From Ectobius pallidus (Eukaryota > Arthropoda > Insecta > Blattodea > Ectobiidae), in contig CAXKWD010000005.1 of NCBI GenBank assembly GCA_964059195.1, forward strand, positions 142,253,686 through 142,317,685: DNA of 64,000 nucleotides. Direction: 5' to 3'. The notes under the pieces were generated by a model. That model saw only the letters and a program-made list of their open reading frames with translations. It did not search any database and had not been told where the DNA came from. The first letter of the stretch is position 1. The number at the start of each line of letters is the position of its first letter. The translations under genes were made by a program, and so were the position numbers. This document shows, one piece after another, positions 34,269 to 44,525 of this stretch.

Positions 34269-34502
34269 GTGTACAAAATTGGTACCCCAGTGCATCAAAA
34301 TAAACCTTTGCTGCAAAGCACTTATTTCAAAATCCTCCCAATCCTAAATCATACTACGAAAATCCTACAACAACACCACCAGTACGAGACAACTTCATCG
34401 GAAGAGACTGCCGCATCCAGGAACGTGCCGAGCCCAGCTGATGTTAGTCAACACATACGAATCAAGGGGAGTGCTGAGACATCTAAACATCATTCCAGCT
34501 AA
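34269..34502 (+). CDS. Small upstream frame in the LTR-element leader (77 codons)
   Basis: This frame lies between the PBS-like site and the 367-residue frame. It encodes a His/Gln/Ser-rich peptide without known motifs. It could be an upstream ORF affecting translation of the main protein, or chance. If the leader is spliced from 33960 to 34590 it would be removed. Confidence 0.2.
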   Translation: MYKIGTPVHQNKPLLQSTYFKILPILNHTTKILQQHHQYETTSSEETAASRNVPSPADVSQHIRIKGSAETSKHHSS

Positions 34503-34593
34503 GAAAACAAACAGAACACCAAGTAAGAGAGTGCATATTAAAATAAGTGAAGGTCAGATAGACACAGAAAAATACGAGTGTTATTTATAGTAG

Positions 34594-35697
34594 ATGAAAT
34601 TAAGGTCAGGCAAGACGATGGCTAAAATTCAGGATAATGCCGATAGTGAGATGCAAGTAGATATACAAAACGGGCAGGATATTTTGACAGATAGTGAAAT
34701 TGTAGTAATTGAAAATAGGCAGGAAAATGTTGTTCTTGAAATGCAAGACAGAGCTATGGAGCAGGACAGTCAAACTGAAGTTGTTAATCCAATACCTTCT
34801 ACGAGCAGTAATGTAAATCCTATGCAAGTAAACATACAGGATATATTTCAAAATAATTTGATTCGGATAAATAAGATAATAGATGACGGTTTCCAGAAAA
34901 TTAAAGATGACTTAATTAAGATAATGAAGAATGTAGGAATTGAAGTAAAACCAGAGATAGTTACTGAAAAACAGGATAAGGTATATGAAAAGGTAGAAAT
35001 TCAGGAGAAAGAAAATGGCATGGAAGTTGAGATAGGACAGAATGAAGTTGATGTTAAGTTATGTACGAATATTGAAAATGAGAGTGATGAAATAGCTAAA
35101 GTAAATGATACACTGACGGATGAGCTTCAGAAAGAATTGACTATCGAAAAAGGATATGTAGATCAGGATAAGAAAGATGTAGAAAATCGTACTGATAGAA
35201 TAATTGTAAATGAAGTTAGTGAAAATAAGATAGATGAATTAAATTCCGAATTTGTTGGTAAAGTTGATCATGTTAATTTTGAATTCGTTGAAAAAGTTGA
35301 AGTTGAATCGAAGGTTGATTATATTGGATCTAAGGTATATTGTACTACCGGCAAAGCGAGAAATTATGCTTTTGTGTTTGAATACAAATATGGTAATGAA
35401 AATTTTTATAAATTCGGGAGTGGGGCAAAAGTCCAATATGCTAACCAAATTCCCAGTAACAATCAGGAAAATACAAAATTCCAAGGAGGTCCAATCAGAA
35501 ATAAGAATAATGTCAGAAAGCAATATAGAAACAAACTTAGTCATATTGATGTCCAAAGAAATAATTGCAAAGGTCAGAATAGGAATCAGGCTAATCGTAT
35601 TGAGTTTCAGAAGTGTGATTATCGCAGAAACAATGAGAGAAACAGCCATAAGGAAAGTGAGGCCGAGCAAGGCAACCAAAATGAGATTTTAAATTAG
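34594..35697 (+). CDS. 367-residue charged protein of the LTR element, possibly Gag-like
   Basis: This is the only substantial frame in the element. Its ATG is preceded by TTATTTATAG and its stop is at 35695-35697. The start MKLRSGK is basic. Residues about 11-75 are acidic and Gln/Asp-rich. Residues 83-115 look like an amphipathic helix (DIFQNNLIRINKIIDDGFQK). Residues 120-235 are Glu/Lys/Val-rich and probably extended or coiled. Residues 241-280 form a more ordered, aromatic-rich patch (KARNYAFVFEYKYGNENFYK). Residues 301-350 are rich in Arg, Lys, Asn and Gln, as in an RNA-binding nucleocapsid tail. There are only two cysteines there (325, 341) and no CCHC knuckle. No protease or polymerase motif occurs. 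The position after the PBS and the basic tail make a Gag-like packaging protein the best guess. I do not recognise the family. The frame is intact, in keeping with the young LTRs. Confidence 0.65.
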   Translation: MKLRSGKTMAKIQDNADSEMQVDIQNGQDILTDSEIVVIENRQENVVLEMQDRAMEQDSQTEVVNPIPSTSSNVNPMQVNIQDIFQNNLIRINKIIDDGFQKIKDDLIKIMKNVGIEVKPEIVTEKQDKVYEKVEIQEKENGMEVEIGQNEVDVKLCTNIENESDEIAKVNDTLTDELQKELTIEKGYVDQDKKDVENRTDRIIVNEVSENKIDELNSEFVGKVDHVNFEFVEKVEVESKVDYIGSKVYCTTGKARNYAFVFEYKYGNENFYKFGSGAKVQYANQIPSNNQENTKFQGGPIRNKNNVRKQYRNKLSHIDVQRNNCKGQNRNQANRIEFQKCDYRRNNERNSHKESEAEQGNQNEILN

Positions 35698-37716
35698 AAT
35701 GCTAATATATTTAGGATAGATAAATACCGACGTCCACCAAAAATGTAAGAATGTAGTAAAATCAATCTAAAGCTTACCAACAAGGAAACAGCCAGAAAAT
35801 ATTAAACAAGATAGCAGGTAAAGAAAACGTAGAGATAATATTGAATCCCTTAGAATTGTTATGAATATTGAATGAATTATTTTAAAATAAATTAATTGTG
35901 AATACGAATAAATTAAAATTATGAATATTTATGTCTGTGGTATTCCATGTTTGATCGCTTTAAAGAAGTTGAAACAGTCAGTTAAATTACTACGTAGGGT
36001 TGATGTTCGGAACGATAAATATAAATAAGATTTTCATCATAACTATCTATCACGGAATTTAGAAGACGGAGTTGTAAAAGTTGTATTTGTGAATCATCCG
36101 ATATTTTATTTCTTGAGATAAGAAAAAGCAGTGCAGCATAATATATGAAGTAATTATCGTAAAGAGTATTGTTGTCGAAGCGCGGAAAAAGATAAATGAT
36201 ATATTCCACGAAATGTGAGGTTATGAGTGCTTATGTTACGTATCGCGCAGAAATAAATAAAGAGTTATATTCCACATGAGGATGTGAGGTTATGAATTAC
36301 GTCGAATGCGCTGAATAATAAAGTTATAATTCCACATAGAAGAAATGTGAGGTAGATATTGAAATACGACGAATACGTGAAATAAATAAAGGCTAAATCG
36401 CGATATTTGCGCTGAAATTACGATATAATTGAAAATAAATGTGAATTGTGTTATGAATGAGCTGCTAATTCCGAAATAAAGATAATGAAATACAAGAGGA
36501 AGTTAAAAGATAAACTAACTGCTGATTATGATTGACTTAAATGAGAAATAAAGTTTATTAAGAATATAAGATGAATTTCTAAAAAAGATATATATGTGAT
36601 TGATATGAAAATAAAATGATTATATGCGATCGATAGGAAAATAGTGCTGACGAATATAATTAATGCTTAACAAAAGTAAATGCTATTGATAGGAACATAA
36701 TAAAGACATGGGTAAAATGAAACCATTTTAGTACTGATATTTGATACTACCACAAGAAGCAGACAAAGTAATACAGATGTTAAATTTGGGGTGATATAAG
36801 TTGATAAAAATTCTGACATCCAATGATATAAATTTTATTTGTTGAAAATTACGTAAATAATATAGACCTGCTAATTTAATGAAAGGATTACAATGGAACT
36901 GAAGTTAAAAGTTCATAGAAGAAATTAAAAGGCTGAAAAAGTTCGTAAGGCTTGGATGTGGTTAAATGATTGTAAGACGTCGAGGTATATGTAGCTGAAT
37001 CTTGAGATGATAGACGATAAATGATAAAAGTTTAAAATGTTGATAAGAGATTTAAAAAAAAAAAAAAAAAAATCAATCATGCAATTTAAAAAAAAAAAAA
37101 AAAAATAAAAATTAAAATGTCTCCTGAGACCATTCATACAAGAAAATGCAGAATAAGAGGGTAAACTTATATAGAGGTTATTATGAAATTACAATATATT
37201 TTAAGCTCAGAGAGAAGAGAATGCTTATATGTTACAGCTGAGTAAGAACAGACACATGGTAAAGTGTTGACGCATATATTCTTGAAGGTCGTCATTAAGA
37301 AAAGTAAATAAACATTGAGGGAGAGAAGCAAGGAAATGCTTAGTGGGAGAAAGAGTATGATATAAACCATATGTTATAGATGAATGAAAACTCTCCAGGG
37401 TAAAACACAAGACACTATTCATTCGTATAATGATATTTAATTGATATAATAACTCATAATATAGTTATTCCATTTATATGTGTATTGAACAGTTAGAATA
37501 AGAATGTATTTGATATCATGTTTCTTTAGTATTGTTGCAATATAATATGTAAATTGCATCAATCAAGATAATTTGAACATACTACAGGAAGAGTAAAATC
37601 ATATAAAAAAAAAAAAAAAAAAAAAATTATGAGATAAATAATTTAATTCGGGAGTATAATATAATATTTAATTAATTCACTTGCAGATAATTAATGAAAT
37701 ATTATCTTGGGGCATT
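35698..37716 (+). other. Non-coding A-rich 3' internal region of the LTR element
   Basis: About 2 kb where pol would be expected contains no open frame of note and no decayed pol motif that I can see. The element's sense strand is strongly A-rich. It holds a 3-unit minisatellite (36202-36393), poly(A) runs near 37054-37070 and 37089-37105, and another near 37605-37626. CTTGGGGCATT just before 37717 is a weak polypurine-tract candidate. Confidence 0.6.
36202..36393 (+). repeat. Three-unit degenerate minisatellite (60-66 bp)
   Basis: Units start near 36202, 36268 and 36328. Each has ATTCCAC, then ATGTGAGGT, then a CG-containing TACG..CG segment, then a version of GAAATAAATAAAG. The repeats lie in the non-coding part of the LTR element. 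Confidence 0.7.
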
Positions 37717-38661
37717 TGATATTGAATTTATATACCTAGAAATTATGTAAGGGAGAAATTACGCAAGCCGAATTAGAGGATGAAACTGAACAGGAAGCGC
37801 GTGGGTGTTACAAGCAATGAGTAACTAAAATACAGAAGTCAGCAGATTCTCCGAGAAGCAGGGGATTCACCAGTAACTTTCGTTAAAGGGAGAGAGCGTC
37901 TAATTTCAAGTTGGTTCGAAGGTGCTGTAGACCCCGTATTAAGATCTTGACCAATAAATGAAGAGATCGCGAATGAATTAAGGGGCGATGAGATAGGAGA
38001 AGCACAGAGAAGCTTGCAAACGTAAAATTATTCAACATGAAGTACTCGGGGTAGAAGGACGTTAAAACTCGGTATCAAGTACTCGGGGGGGAGATGGACG
38101 TTAAAGGACTCAGCATCAAGTACTCGTGGTAGACGGACGTTAAATAGACCTGCATTTAGTAATCCGGGGAAGCGGACTCGCAAATATACAAGCATCATTA
38201 AGGCCGTGCCGACAAGAAGAAGTATTATTATAAAAGTGATTGGAAACAAGATTCATATATAACAGGTAATTCCTAAAACATCCATTCCCTGTAGTATGGT
38301 CAAAATAATCAAAAGGTATCAGTTAAATAATTGCATCCACCATAACCGTTTACATTATTAGTGTTTTTACACAGAATTAAGATTACAATAAAAGTGAAGG
38401 ATTATAAAATATTACGGTGAAGTGATTTATGTATATTTATGCATGATCGTAGTTTGCAAAACCACACACCACTTAACCTGAGATATTTCCATGCTTTCCG
38501 ATTGACCTTAGCCTGGGTAATTTGCTTCGTCAAGTAACAACAAGGACAAAGAAGTTTCCATATCGTATTTGAGGTAAGTGGCGCCTATCAGTAAAACGTA
38601 CCCAGAAAAAGAAATATTCTTACCTATGCGAAATTAAATTGACAACCCCCAGACGATTGCA
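37717..38661 (+). repeat. 3' LTR, 945 bp
   Basis: Direct repeat of 33103-34047 with a constant offset of 4,614 bp at both ends and at internal landmarks, so no net indels. I saw no substitutions in a read-through comparison. It is followed by the target duplication ACTT. Confidence 0.9.
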
Positions 38662-38777
38662 ACTTTGCAATAATCTTCTCTAAAAGACCTTCCTTTAAAA
38701 CATAGGTCTAACTAATAATCAGTGATAATACTGATTGGTATTGGTTTTTCCTTTAATTCGTTTCAATTTTTAAATAC

Positions 38778-39220
38778 TTTCTTCTTTCTTTCTTTTTCGT
38801 AGTTTTACCTCTCCCTTTTAGGATTTAAGCGACCCAAGCCGCCCGGGCCTTACAGGGCCGCGACCTGTCGGGAGAGGAATTACCTTTGGATCACATACAT
38901 ACTTTTTTGACCAGACAAGGACATGGAGGGCCTCCCCGGATGCCGGGGCCACCTCCGAGACAACACGAACACATAGGACGATACACACCATTCACACACA
39001 CACACTCACTCAGAATAAGGCGAGGATGAGGATGAAGATGATAATGACGGCCAGATGATATCCGGGGACCACAAGGGCCTAAAGTTACCCGACATTTGTC
39101 TCATAGGTAAGGGAAAACCCCGGAAAAAACCTCACCTAGGTAACTTGTCCCGACCAGGAATCGAACCCGGGCCCGCTGCGTGAGAGGATTGGACGCATCC
39201 CCTGAGCCACAGCGGTGGAC
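38778..39220 (-). mobile_element. Long tRNA-derived SINE (family A), copy 1
   Basis: The minus-strand head contains A box TGGCTCAGGGG and B box GGTTCGATTCC; the tail is a GAAA-rich run at the left end. It is flanked by CAATTTTTAAATAC at 38764-38777 and 39221-39234. Compared with the other two copies it lacks about 19-20 bp at the ATGAGTGATCAG segment. It lies 117 bp from the LTR element. Confidence 0.9.
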
Positions 39221-39234
39221 CAATTTTTAAATAC

Positions 39235-39832
39235 ATTTATCTAATTAAATTTAAGGTCTGATGATGATGCACATAAGCATCGAAATGCATCACGATTGAA
39301 CTTCGACACAGTTATTTCCATTTCAATGGCAGAAAATTTAGAACACCAAAATTCAGCATAATATATTTATAAATGATTGTGTTCATAGTGGATAGAAATT
39401 GGCAGATATATACGATCATATTTTAGACAGAGCTATAAACAACAAGAGACTGTACACATTTTTTACCACTCATAAAAGTTTTAATCTGTTACTACAATAG
39501 ATGGTAGATGCGTATAAAACATATGACATTACAGAATTTTCTACCGCACAAGACAATTCTAAGATACATCAACCTAAGGCTTATATAAAATCCTATAAAT
39601 ATTAACTTGTACTGTTGCATTATAAATTTATGCCGAATTCATTTAAATTTTGACTCAAAACTCTGTTTGTGATTTTATAAGGAACTGTAAATATTTTAAG
39701 CCTACTTGTATGTATTATATGCTGTAAAGGTTATGTCACATATGTAAGAACAATAAAAATTGTGCCCTAATTATTTGTCTACGTTAAATCGTGAAATAAT
39801 TGTGTTCAATAATGTTGTAATGTTTAATAAGG
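39235..39832. other. AT-rich intergenic sequence, nothing recognised
   Basis: No gene or element boundary seen. Confidence 0.4.
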
Positions 39833-39857
39833 TGAGAATATTATAGGAGAAAAATTC

Positions 39858-39930
39858 CTCCGACACTGGGACTTGAACCCAGGACCTTTGGCTGCTCGCG
39901 CCAATGCTCTACCAACTGAGCTAAGCCGGA
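39858..39930 (-). tRNA. tRNA-like unit, left arm (loop reads GAG)
   Basis: 73 nt fold by hand to a cloverleaf: acceptor TCCGGCT/TGTCGGA with one mismatch, D arm GCTC/GAGC, anticodon arm TTGGC/GCCAA, perfect T arm CTGGG/CCCAG. A box TAGCTCAGTTGG, B box GGTTCAAGTCC. A T5 run follows 4 nt after the 3' end, suiting pol III termination. C at position 33 and a loop that differs between copies (GAG here, GAA in the right arm) argue against a functional tRNA. Best read as a pol III-competent tRNA-like repeat. Confidence 0.6.
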
Positions 39931-40200
39931 GTTCAATTTACAGCGCCAGATGGAACTTTTCTCCTATGACTAATTGCCCTAATGGTCTACCTCACAGACA
40001 GACAAGTTATGTCATATGCAGTACTGTGAGGCACACTATTTGTATGTTAACTGTACAATAACAGTTGGAGCCCGGTCACAAAAATCACTAAATAGTGTGC
40101 CTCACAGTACTGCATATGACATAACTTGTCTGTCTGTGAGGTAGACCATTAGGGCAATTAGTCATAGGAGAGAAGTTCCATCTGGCGCTGTGAATTGAAC

Positions 40201-40273
40201 TCCGGCTTAGCTCAGTTGGTAGAGCATTGGCGCGAACAGCCAAAGGTCCTGGGTTCAAGTCCCAGTGTCGGAG
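40201..40273 (+). tRNA. tRNA-like unit, right arm (loop reads GAA)
   Basis: Mirror copy of 39858-39930 with one difference in the anticodon loop. It has the same complete cloverleaf, A and B boxes, and a TTTTT terminator at about 40277-40281. C33 is retained. Probably not a decoding tRNA. Confidence 0.6.
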
Positions 40274-40298
40274 GAATTTTTCTCCTATAATATTCTCA

Positions 40299-41046
40299 TG
40301 TAATGTCCAACAGAGACAATAATCTGTGGTTCATGAAAGCTTACTTATCTATTTAATAAGGTGGATTATACACAATAATTCCTTGTGTAATTTATAGCTA
40401 ACCTTTACGGAAATGAAATTCATCAACTCTAACTATGTAAATTTAATGTGTTTACATATACAGGTTTTTAAAAGTGTTCCGAAATAAGATGTGTTACATT
40501 ATGAAATAAAAAATTAGACTGACGATGCAATGAATGAAATACACAAGGCAGTAAAATCGATCTTGGAATTATTTTTTCCTTCAAATAGGCCTATGTGATT
40601 GGCCCAATAATGGGAAAAAATTGTTAGCTTGCACAAATGGAAAAGACGGAGTAGAGTGGGAGAAACCAACTTCAGCTGTCTCTGTAAAATAAAATAGAAT
40701 CATAGAGATATCAGCGATTAAAGTTCAGTGTGAGAACAGAGACAATATCCATTACAGTTTCTCTCTAATTGCATTCCAGGGGCGGCGCCTGGGGGGGGGG
40801 GGGGTCTGGGTGAACCTTCAGCTTCGCTCGCGTTGGTTTCGTGATTTGATACAAATAATCATTCTTCAGTACTGCATTCATTAGTTTCTGACTAATTTTG
40901 TAAAGTAACTAACTAATATTGTAAATTACAAAGTATAAGAATACTATAACGTTTCTACATAAAATCTTTGGACACCCTTATGACCCCTTTTCGTTCACAA
41001 ACCCATTAGTTTTGGATTTTGGGAAGTGCCGAAACACATATTTCAT
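40299..41046. other. Intergenic sequence with a G14 run
   Basis: G14 at 40791-40804 follows CAGGGGCGGCGCCT, which resembles a hAT-type terminal repeat, but no matching right end is visible nearby. No gene. Confidence 0.4.
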
Positions 41047-41050
41047 TATA

Positions 41051-41579
41051 CAGGGTGTTATTGAATAACACCGAAATATTTTACCTGTTTATAGAGGGAC
41101 CAACTACAAGTAACTTTTAATAGGATAATTTTGTTCTGTGGGTTCAATTTTTTCTGTTATAAAATCACCCAGGGCATGGTCGCCACTGACTTCTAACATT
41201 TGAAAAAAGATGCAAAACAAAGGAACTTCGTTGTTAACACTGGAGTTATGAATAACAGAACCAATGCAGTGGTGGCCAGTCCTGTGATTAGTCTGTAAAT
41301 TTTGCAGATTATGGAAACACGAAATTATGATATAGCTATTGATGAATTATTAAGAATCAGGTTTTTATCGATCACTAAGAAGGCATGAGGTCAATTTAAC
41401 GAAAATGTTAACCCTATTTCGCTTCATTATTGACTTATGAGCGCCAAATTGCAATGACTTTAATGCCCTGTAGCATACACAGTTTACGTCATAGAGCAAA
41501 AATCTCATAATAAAAATTGCTTGTCTATGTTTCCTCTATACACAGGTAAAATAATTTGGTGTTATTCATATACACTCTA
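41051..41579. mobile_element. Long-TIR MITE, copy 1 (worn)
   Basis: It starts CAGGGTGTTATTGAATAACA after TATA and aligns along its whole length with 54418-54965. The long terminal arms share GGTAAAAT.ATTT, TATAGAGG and ATAGAGCAAAAAT. The right end has mutated (CACTCTA for CACCCTG) and the right TATA has become TATC. Confidence 0.82.
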
Positions 41580-42089
41580 TATCACTGGAGAATATTTATG
41601 CTAAGTTTCAAGAAGAACTAACCAATTTTTTTCATAACAAACTTAAAATATGTACGGTATGTAATTTTCAGAAGTTGCCTGATACTTCGGGACGAGAAAA
41701 GGCGTGCAGTTTCAGTGACGATTATCATTTATAATTTGAAGTAGGGGAGAGTAGGGATAGAGAGTAACATAATTAGTAGAGACCAGAGTTTAAAAAAAAA
41801 TGCTTTTTAGAAAAGACGAAGATAAAAAAAAAGCACAAACGGTAGATTATATTAATTAAAATGAGAAAATTATGACACTGAGTGGCATAATATTATAACT
41901 AGGGCTGAAAATCGATTAAAATTTCTAATCGAGTTAACGCTTGACTTTAATCGATTAATCGACCGATTAATCGACTGATTAATCGACAAACAGGTCGGTA
42001 TTTTAAACGAAACCAAAGTGTACATTTAATATTGTTTTACACGTTTAATAACTACTACACAACAGATAATCAGATGAAATCAGTTTTTG

Positions 42090-42168
42090 CCCTGGCTGAG
42101 TGGTAGAGAAGGCCTTATGGCCTTAACTCCGCCAGGTTAAATAAATAAATAAATAAAATAAATAAATC
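42090..42168 (+). mobile_element. Short SINE nested in the hAT element
   Basis: TGGCTGAGTGG A-box-like word, then GGCCTTATGGCCTTAACTCC, then a TAAA-rich tail. A related inverted copy lies at 42667-42735. Nesting dates it after the hAT insertion. Confidence 0.65.
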
Positions 42169-42300
42169 CTGAATTAATGAATACCATTATTAGTTAACTA
42201 GTAAAAAAATATATACAAAACTTACATTTCCGGTTACTTTTTCAGCCAAGACTTGAGACACACGAGTTTGTTGACATTTGAATGTTCAAGAGACGATCAT

Positions 42301-42370
42301 AACTTGTTTACAATAATACCGGCAGCACTAAAATCTCTCTCACTCGGCACTGAGAAAGGAGTTTGGTCAT
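42301..42370 (-). pseudogene. hAT transposase C-terminal dimerisation remnant
   Basis: The minus strand reads TPFSVPSERDFSAAGIIVNK, matching the SER.FS.AG core of the hAT C-terminal dimerisation domain. Upstream catalytic regions are deleted. Confidence 0.72.
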
Positions 42371-42666
42371 TTGACCCATTTCTCGAAAAACGTTTTTCAG
42401 AATTCGACTAAACCGATTAATCGGAAAATGTATTTGATCGACGATTAAATGTTTAATCGATTAATCTAGCCGATTAATCGATTAATCGGTACAGCCCTAA
42501 TTATAACACTCCTAGGTTAAACTTTGGTTCCAGTCACTTGGAAAATACATTTTAGTTAGCTACTGACGTGTAGAGTCGTGACCACAATTATTGCATAGAA
42601 GCAGAATATTTATATATTAATAAAATAATGATACTTTATGTTAAAATGTGAGGATTTTTATGCACG

Positions 42667-42735
42667 TGTTATTTTATTTTTATTTATTAATTTATCCTGG
42701 CGGAAAGCCGTAGGGTTTTCTCTACCATTCAACCA
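42667..42735 (-). mobile_element. Short SINE relic
   Basis: A T/A-rich tail (ATTTTTATTTATTAATTTA), then CCTGGCGGAAAGCC and TTCTCTACCATTCA. This is a worn inverted relative of the SINE at 42090-42168. Confidence 0.5.
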
Positions 42736-42990
42736 AAGTGAAATGCAAAAAATAAAACAATTATACCACTCAATTATAATGGAGAAAACAATTGACCTAA
42801 ATACAAAATAAAAATAAAATCTAAATAATACATGAAATTATAATAAATGAATAGAATGTTGACTATAAGACCTGCAAAAATACTACAATTTTGGTTATCA
42901 CTCATGAAAACCAGCTTTCTACTGAAATGCTTCGTGTTGATCTCTGATGAATCCACTTGAATACATATATCAGTATGTAAATTCGGATCT

Positions 42991-43446
42991 TTCTTTCTTT
43001 CTTTCTTTATCGTAGTTTCACCTCTCCCTTTTAGGATTTAAGCGACCCAAGCCGCCCGGGCCTTACAGGGCCGCGACCTGTCGGGAGAGGGATTATCTTT
43101 GGATCACATACATACTTTTTTGACCAGACAAGGACATGGAGGGCCTCCCCGGATGAGTGATCAGCCCAATGCCGGGGCCACCTCCGAGACAACACGAACA
43201 CATAGGACGAGACACACCATTCACACACACACTCACTCCAAACAAGGCGAGGATGGGATGAAGATGATAATGACGGCCAGATGATATCTGGGGACCACAA
43301 GGGCCTAAAGTTACCCGACATTCGTCTCAAAGGTGAGGAAAAACCCCAGAAAAAACCTCACCTAGGTAACTTGTCCCGACCAGGAATCGAACCCGGGCCC
43401 GCTGCGTGAGAGGATTGGACGCATCCCCTGAGCCACAGCGGTGGAC
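42991..43446 (-). mobile_element. Long tRNA-derived SINE (family A), copy 2
   Basis: Flanked by TAAATTCGGATCT at 42978-42990 and 43447-43459. Head and tail as in copy 1, with a CTTT-repeat tail at the left end. It retains the ATGAGTGATCAGCCC segment missing from copy 1. Confidence 0.92.
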
Positions 43447-43831
43447 TAAATTCGGATCTGAAAGGGTTAAAAATCAGATTTTACTTTACTTTCATGGAAA
43501 TAGCCCAAGAAAATAATAAAAAAACACAATGAATGGTAAATCTTGTTTTAGCATTGCTCTTATGAATCGTCTCGATATAATAGGAAATAAAGGGATTATG
43601 GAACACACGGTAGGCTATGCATCCCCCAGGGAGCGTCTCGCTTGTCTTTTCTTTATATTTCCTGAAGCTCGTAATATCTCGTGTCTTCGTGTGCACTGTC
43701 CTTAGGGACGTCTTGACCACTTACACGCTTACAGGGGTGTCCTTTCCATGCCAATTGCGTCAGTTGATCTAAATCAAGTTTAGGTTATAGACTCCCCGCG
43801 GAACATCATCACAGACCACATGTGGTTTCGC

Positions 43832-43905
43832 TGGCTCTGGATCCTCAGACTTAGGTTCGACCTCGGTACCTCCTCGGATTTTACTTTGAAGGCGTGATAA
43901 TTTTA
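43832..43905 (+). mobile_element. SINE head relic, same family as 51859-52180
   Basis: TTAGGTTCGACCTCGGTACC followed by TCCTCGGATTTTACTT matches, inverted, the B-box region of the 51.9-kb SINE. Body absent. Confidence 0.55.
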
Positions 43906-44356
43906 TTCCGCGTACAACATGTAGGTGTAGTTAGTTATTTCATCTCAACTTAACCTTTATGTCGTCAGCATGATCATTATCATATTATTTTTCTTCCTCT
44001 TATAAGGCTCATAATTGCTTACTTAGTTACTTTTTGTGGCGAGGTATCAGCCATTTCACTAATGATCATGGGGTGGTGGCTGGCCCTAGAGGATAGAGAA
44101 GATTCTTCTATCGTTGGTTGACTAATGAAGCTGTTATTACAATGGCCTAAACCTACAGTTTAACCTGAAATCCGAACCACGGTAGACCTCCCCATATGCC
44201 ACAGTTCGTACGAATCGTCAGATATGGAGGCAGCGGTCATCCAGACAATAACTCAACAGAGCTACTTAACCAGGTGGTTAGTTTGAAAGTGGTATGAACA
44301 TTAATCCACAAAATACACTCGATTCTTGTTCATGTTTCATAACTCGTAATATCATG
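43906..44356. other. Intergenic sequence, nothing recognised
   Basis: No gene. GGCGAGGTATCAGCCATTTC and the following 200 bp resemble the GC content of SINE bodies more than that of the surroundings, but I cannot place them. Confidence 0.3.
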
Positions 44357-44525
44357 CCGCCTCCATGGCTCAGTTGTTCTCCTTCTACCGCTAAGACCCG
44401 GGAGCGAATCTCGGTGGATCTATGTGGAATTTGTGGTGGACGAAATGAGGTCATTGAAGGTTTTCTCGGGATGTTCTCGTTTCCCCTGCCATATATCATT
44501 CCACAGTTGTTCCATACATAGTATG
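44357..44525 (+). mobile_element. tRNA-derived SINE
   Basis: CCGCCTCCATGGCTCAGTTG holds an A-box-like TGGCTCAGTTG. A B-box-like GGAGCGAATCTCGG follows, then GGTTTTCTCGGGATGTTCTC and a CCATATATCATTCCAC 3' part typical of tRNA-headed insect SINEs. No clear target duplication. Confidence 0.6.

Larger units (their letters stand above)
33103..38661 (+). mobile_element. Complete non-autonomous LTR retrotransposon (LARD-like)
   Basis: Two 945-bp direct repeats starting TGATATTG and ending ATTGCA enclose 3.67 kb. The element is flanked by a 4-bp duplication ACTT (33099-33102, 38662-38665). A PBS-like TGG site lies 8 nt after the 5' LTR. The interior encodes one 367-residue protein and no protease, reverse transcriptase, RNase H or integrase. 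Trans-mobilisation by an autonomous relative is inferred. Fixed spacing of 4,614 bp at both ends and no difference seen by eye indicate identical or nearly identical LTRs and hence recent insertion. The 4-bp duplication is compatible with Ty3/Gypsy ancestry but does not prove it. Confidence 0.9.
39833..40298. repeat. Near-perfect palindrome, 209-bp arms, 48-bp spacer
   Basis: 39833-40041 and 40090-40298 are inverted copies of equal length with about three mismatches. Each arm holds a TIR-bounded unit (39843-39967; 40164-40288) carrying a tRNA-like sequence; the two point away from each other. The inner part of each arm is about 74 bp ending in GGCACACTATTT. Such an arrangement could form by inverted duplication or be a foldback element. 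Confidence 0.92.
41900..42499. mobile_element. hAT element relic, 8-bp target duplication
   Basis: TAGGGCTG ... CAGCCCTA ends are flanked by ATTATAAC at 41892-41899 and 42500-42507. Subterminal sequence is packed with ATCGATTAATCG words on both sides, probably transposase-binding repeats. A hAT C-terminal coding remnant is present on the minus strand and a short SINE is nested inside. Confidence 0.88.

Noticed and set aside
35239..35692. Two 146-codon frames overlapping the 367-codon frame
   Set aside because: They are shadows of the main frame, without independent start context or motif.
39858..40273. Functional tRNA-Phe or tRNA-Leu genes
   Set aside because: Position 33 is C, the anticodon differs between otherwise identical copies, and the units lie in a repeat family with TIRs.
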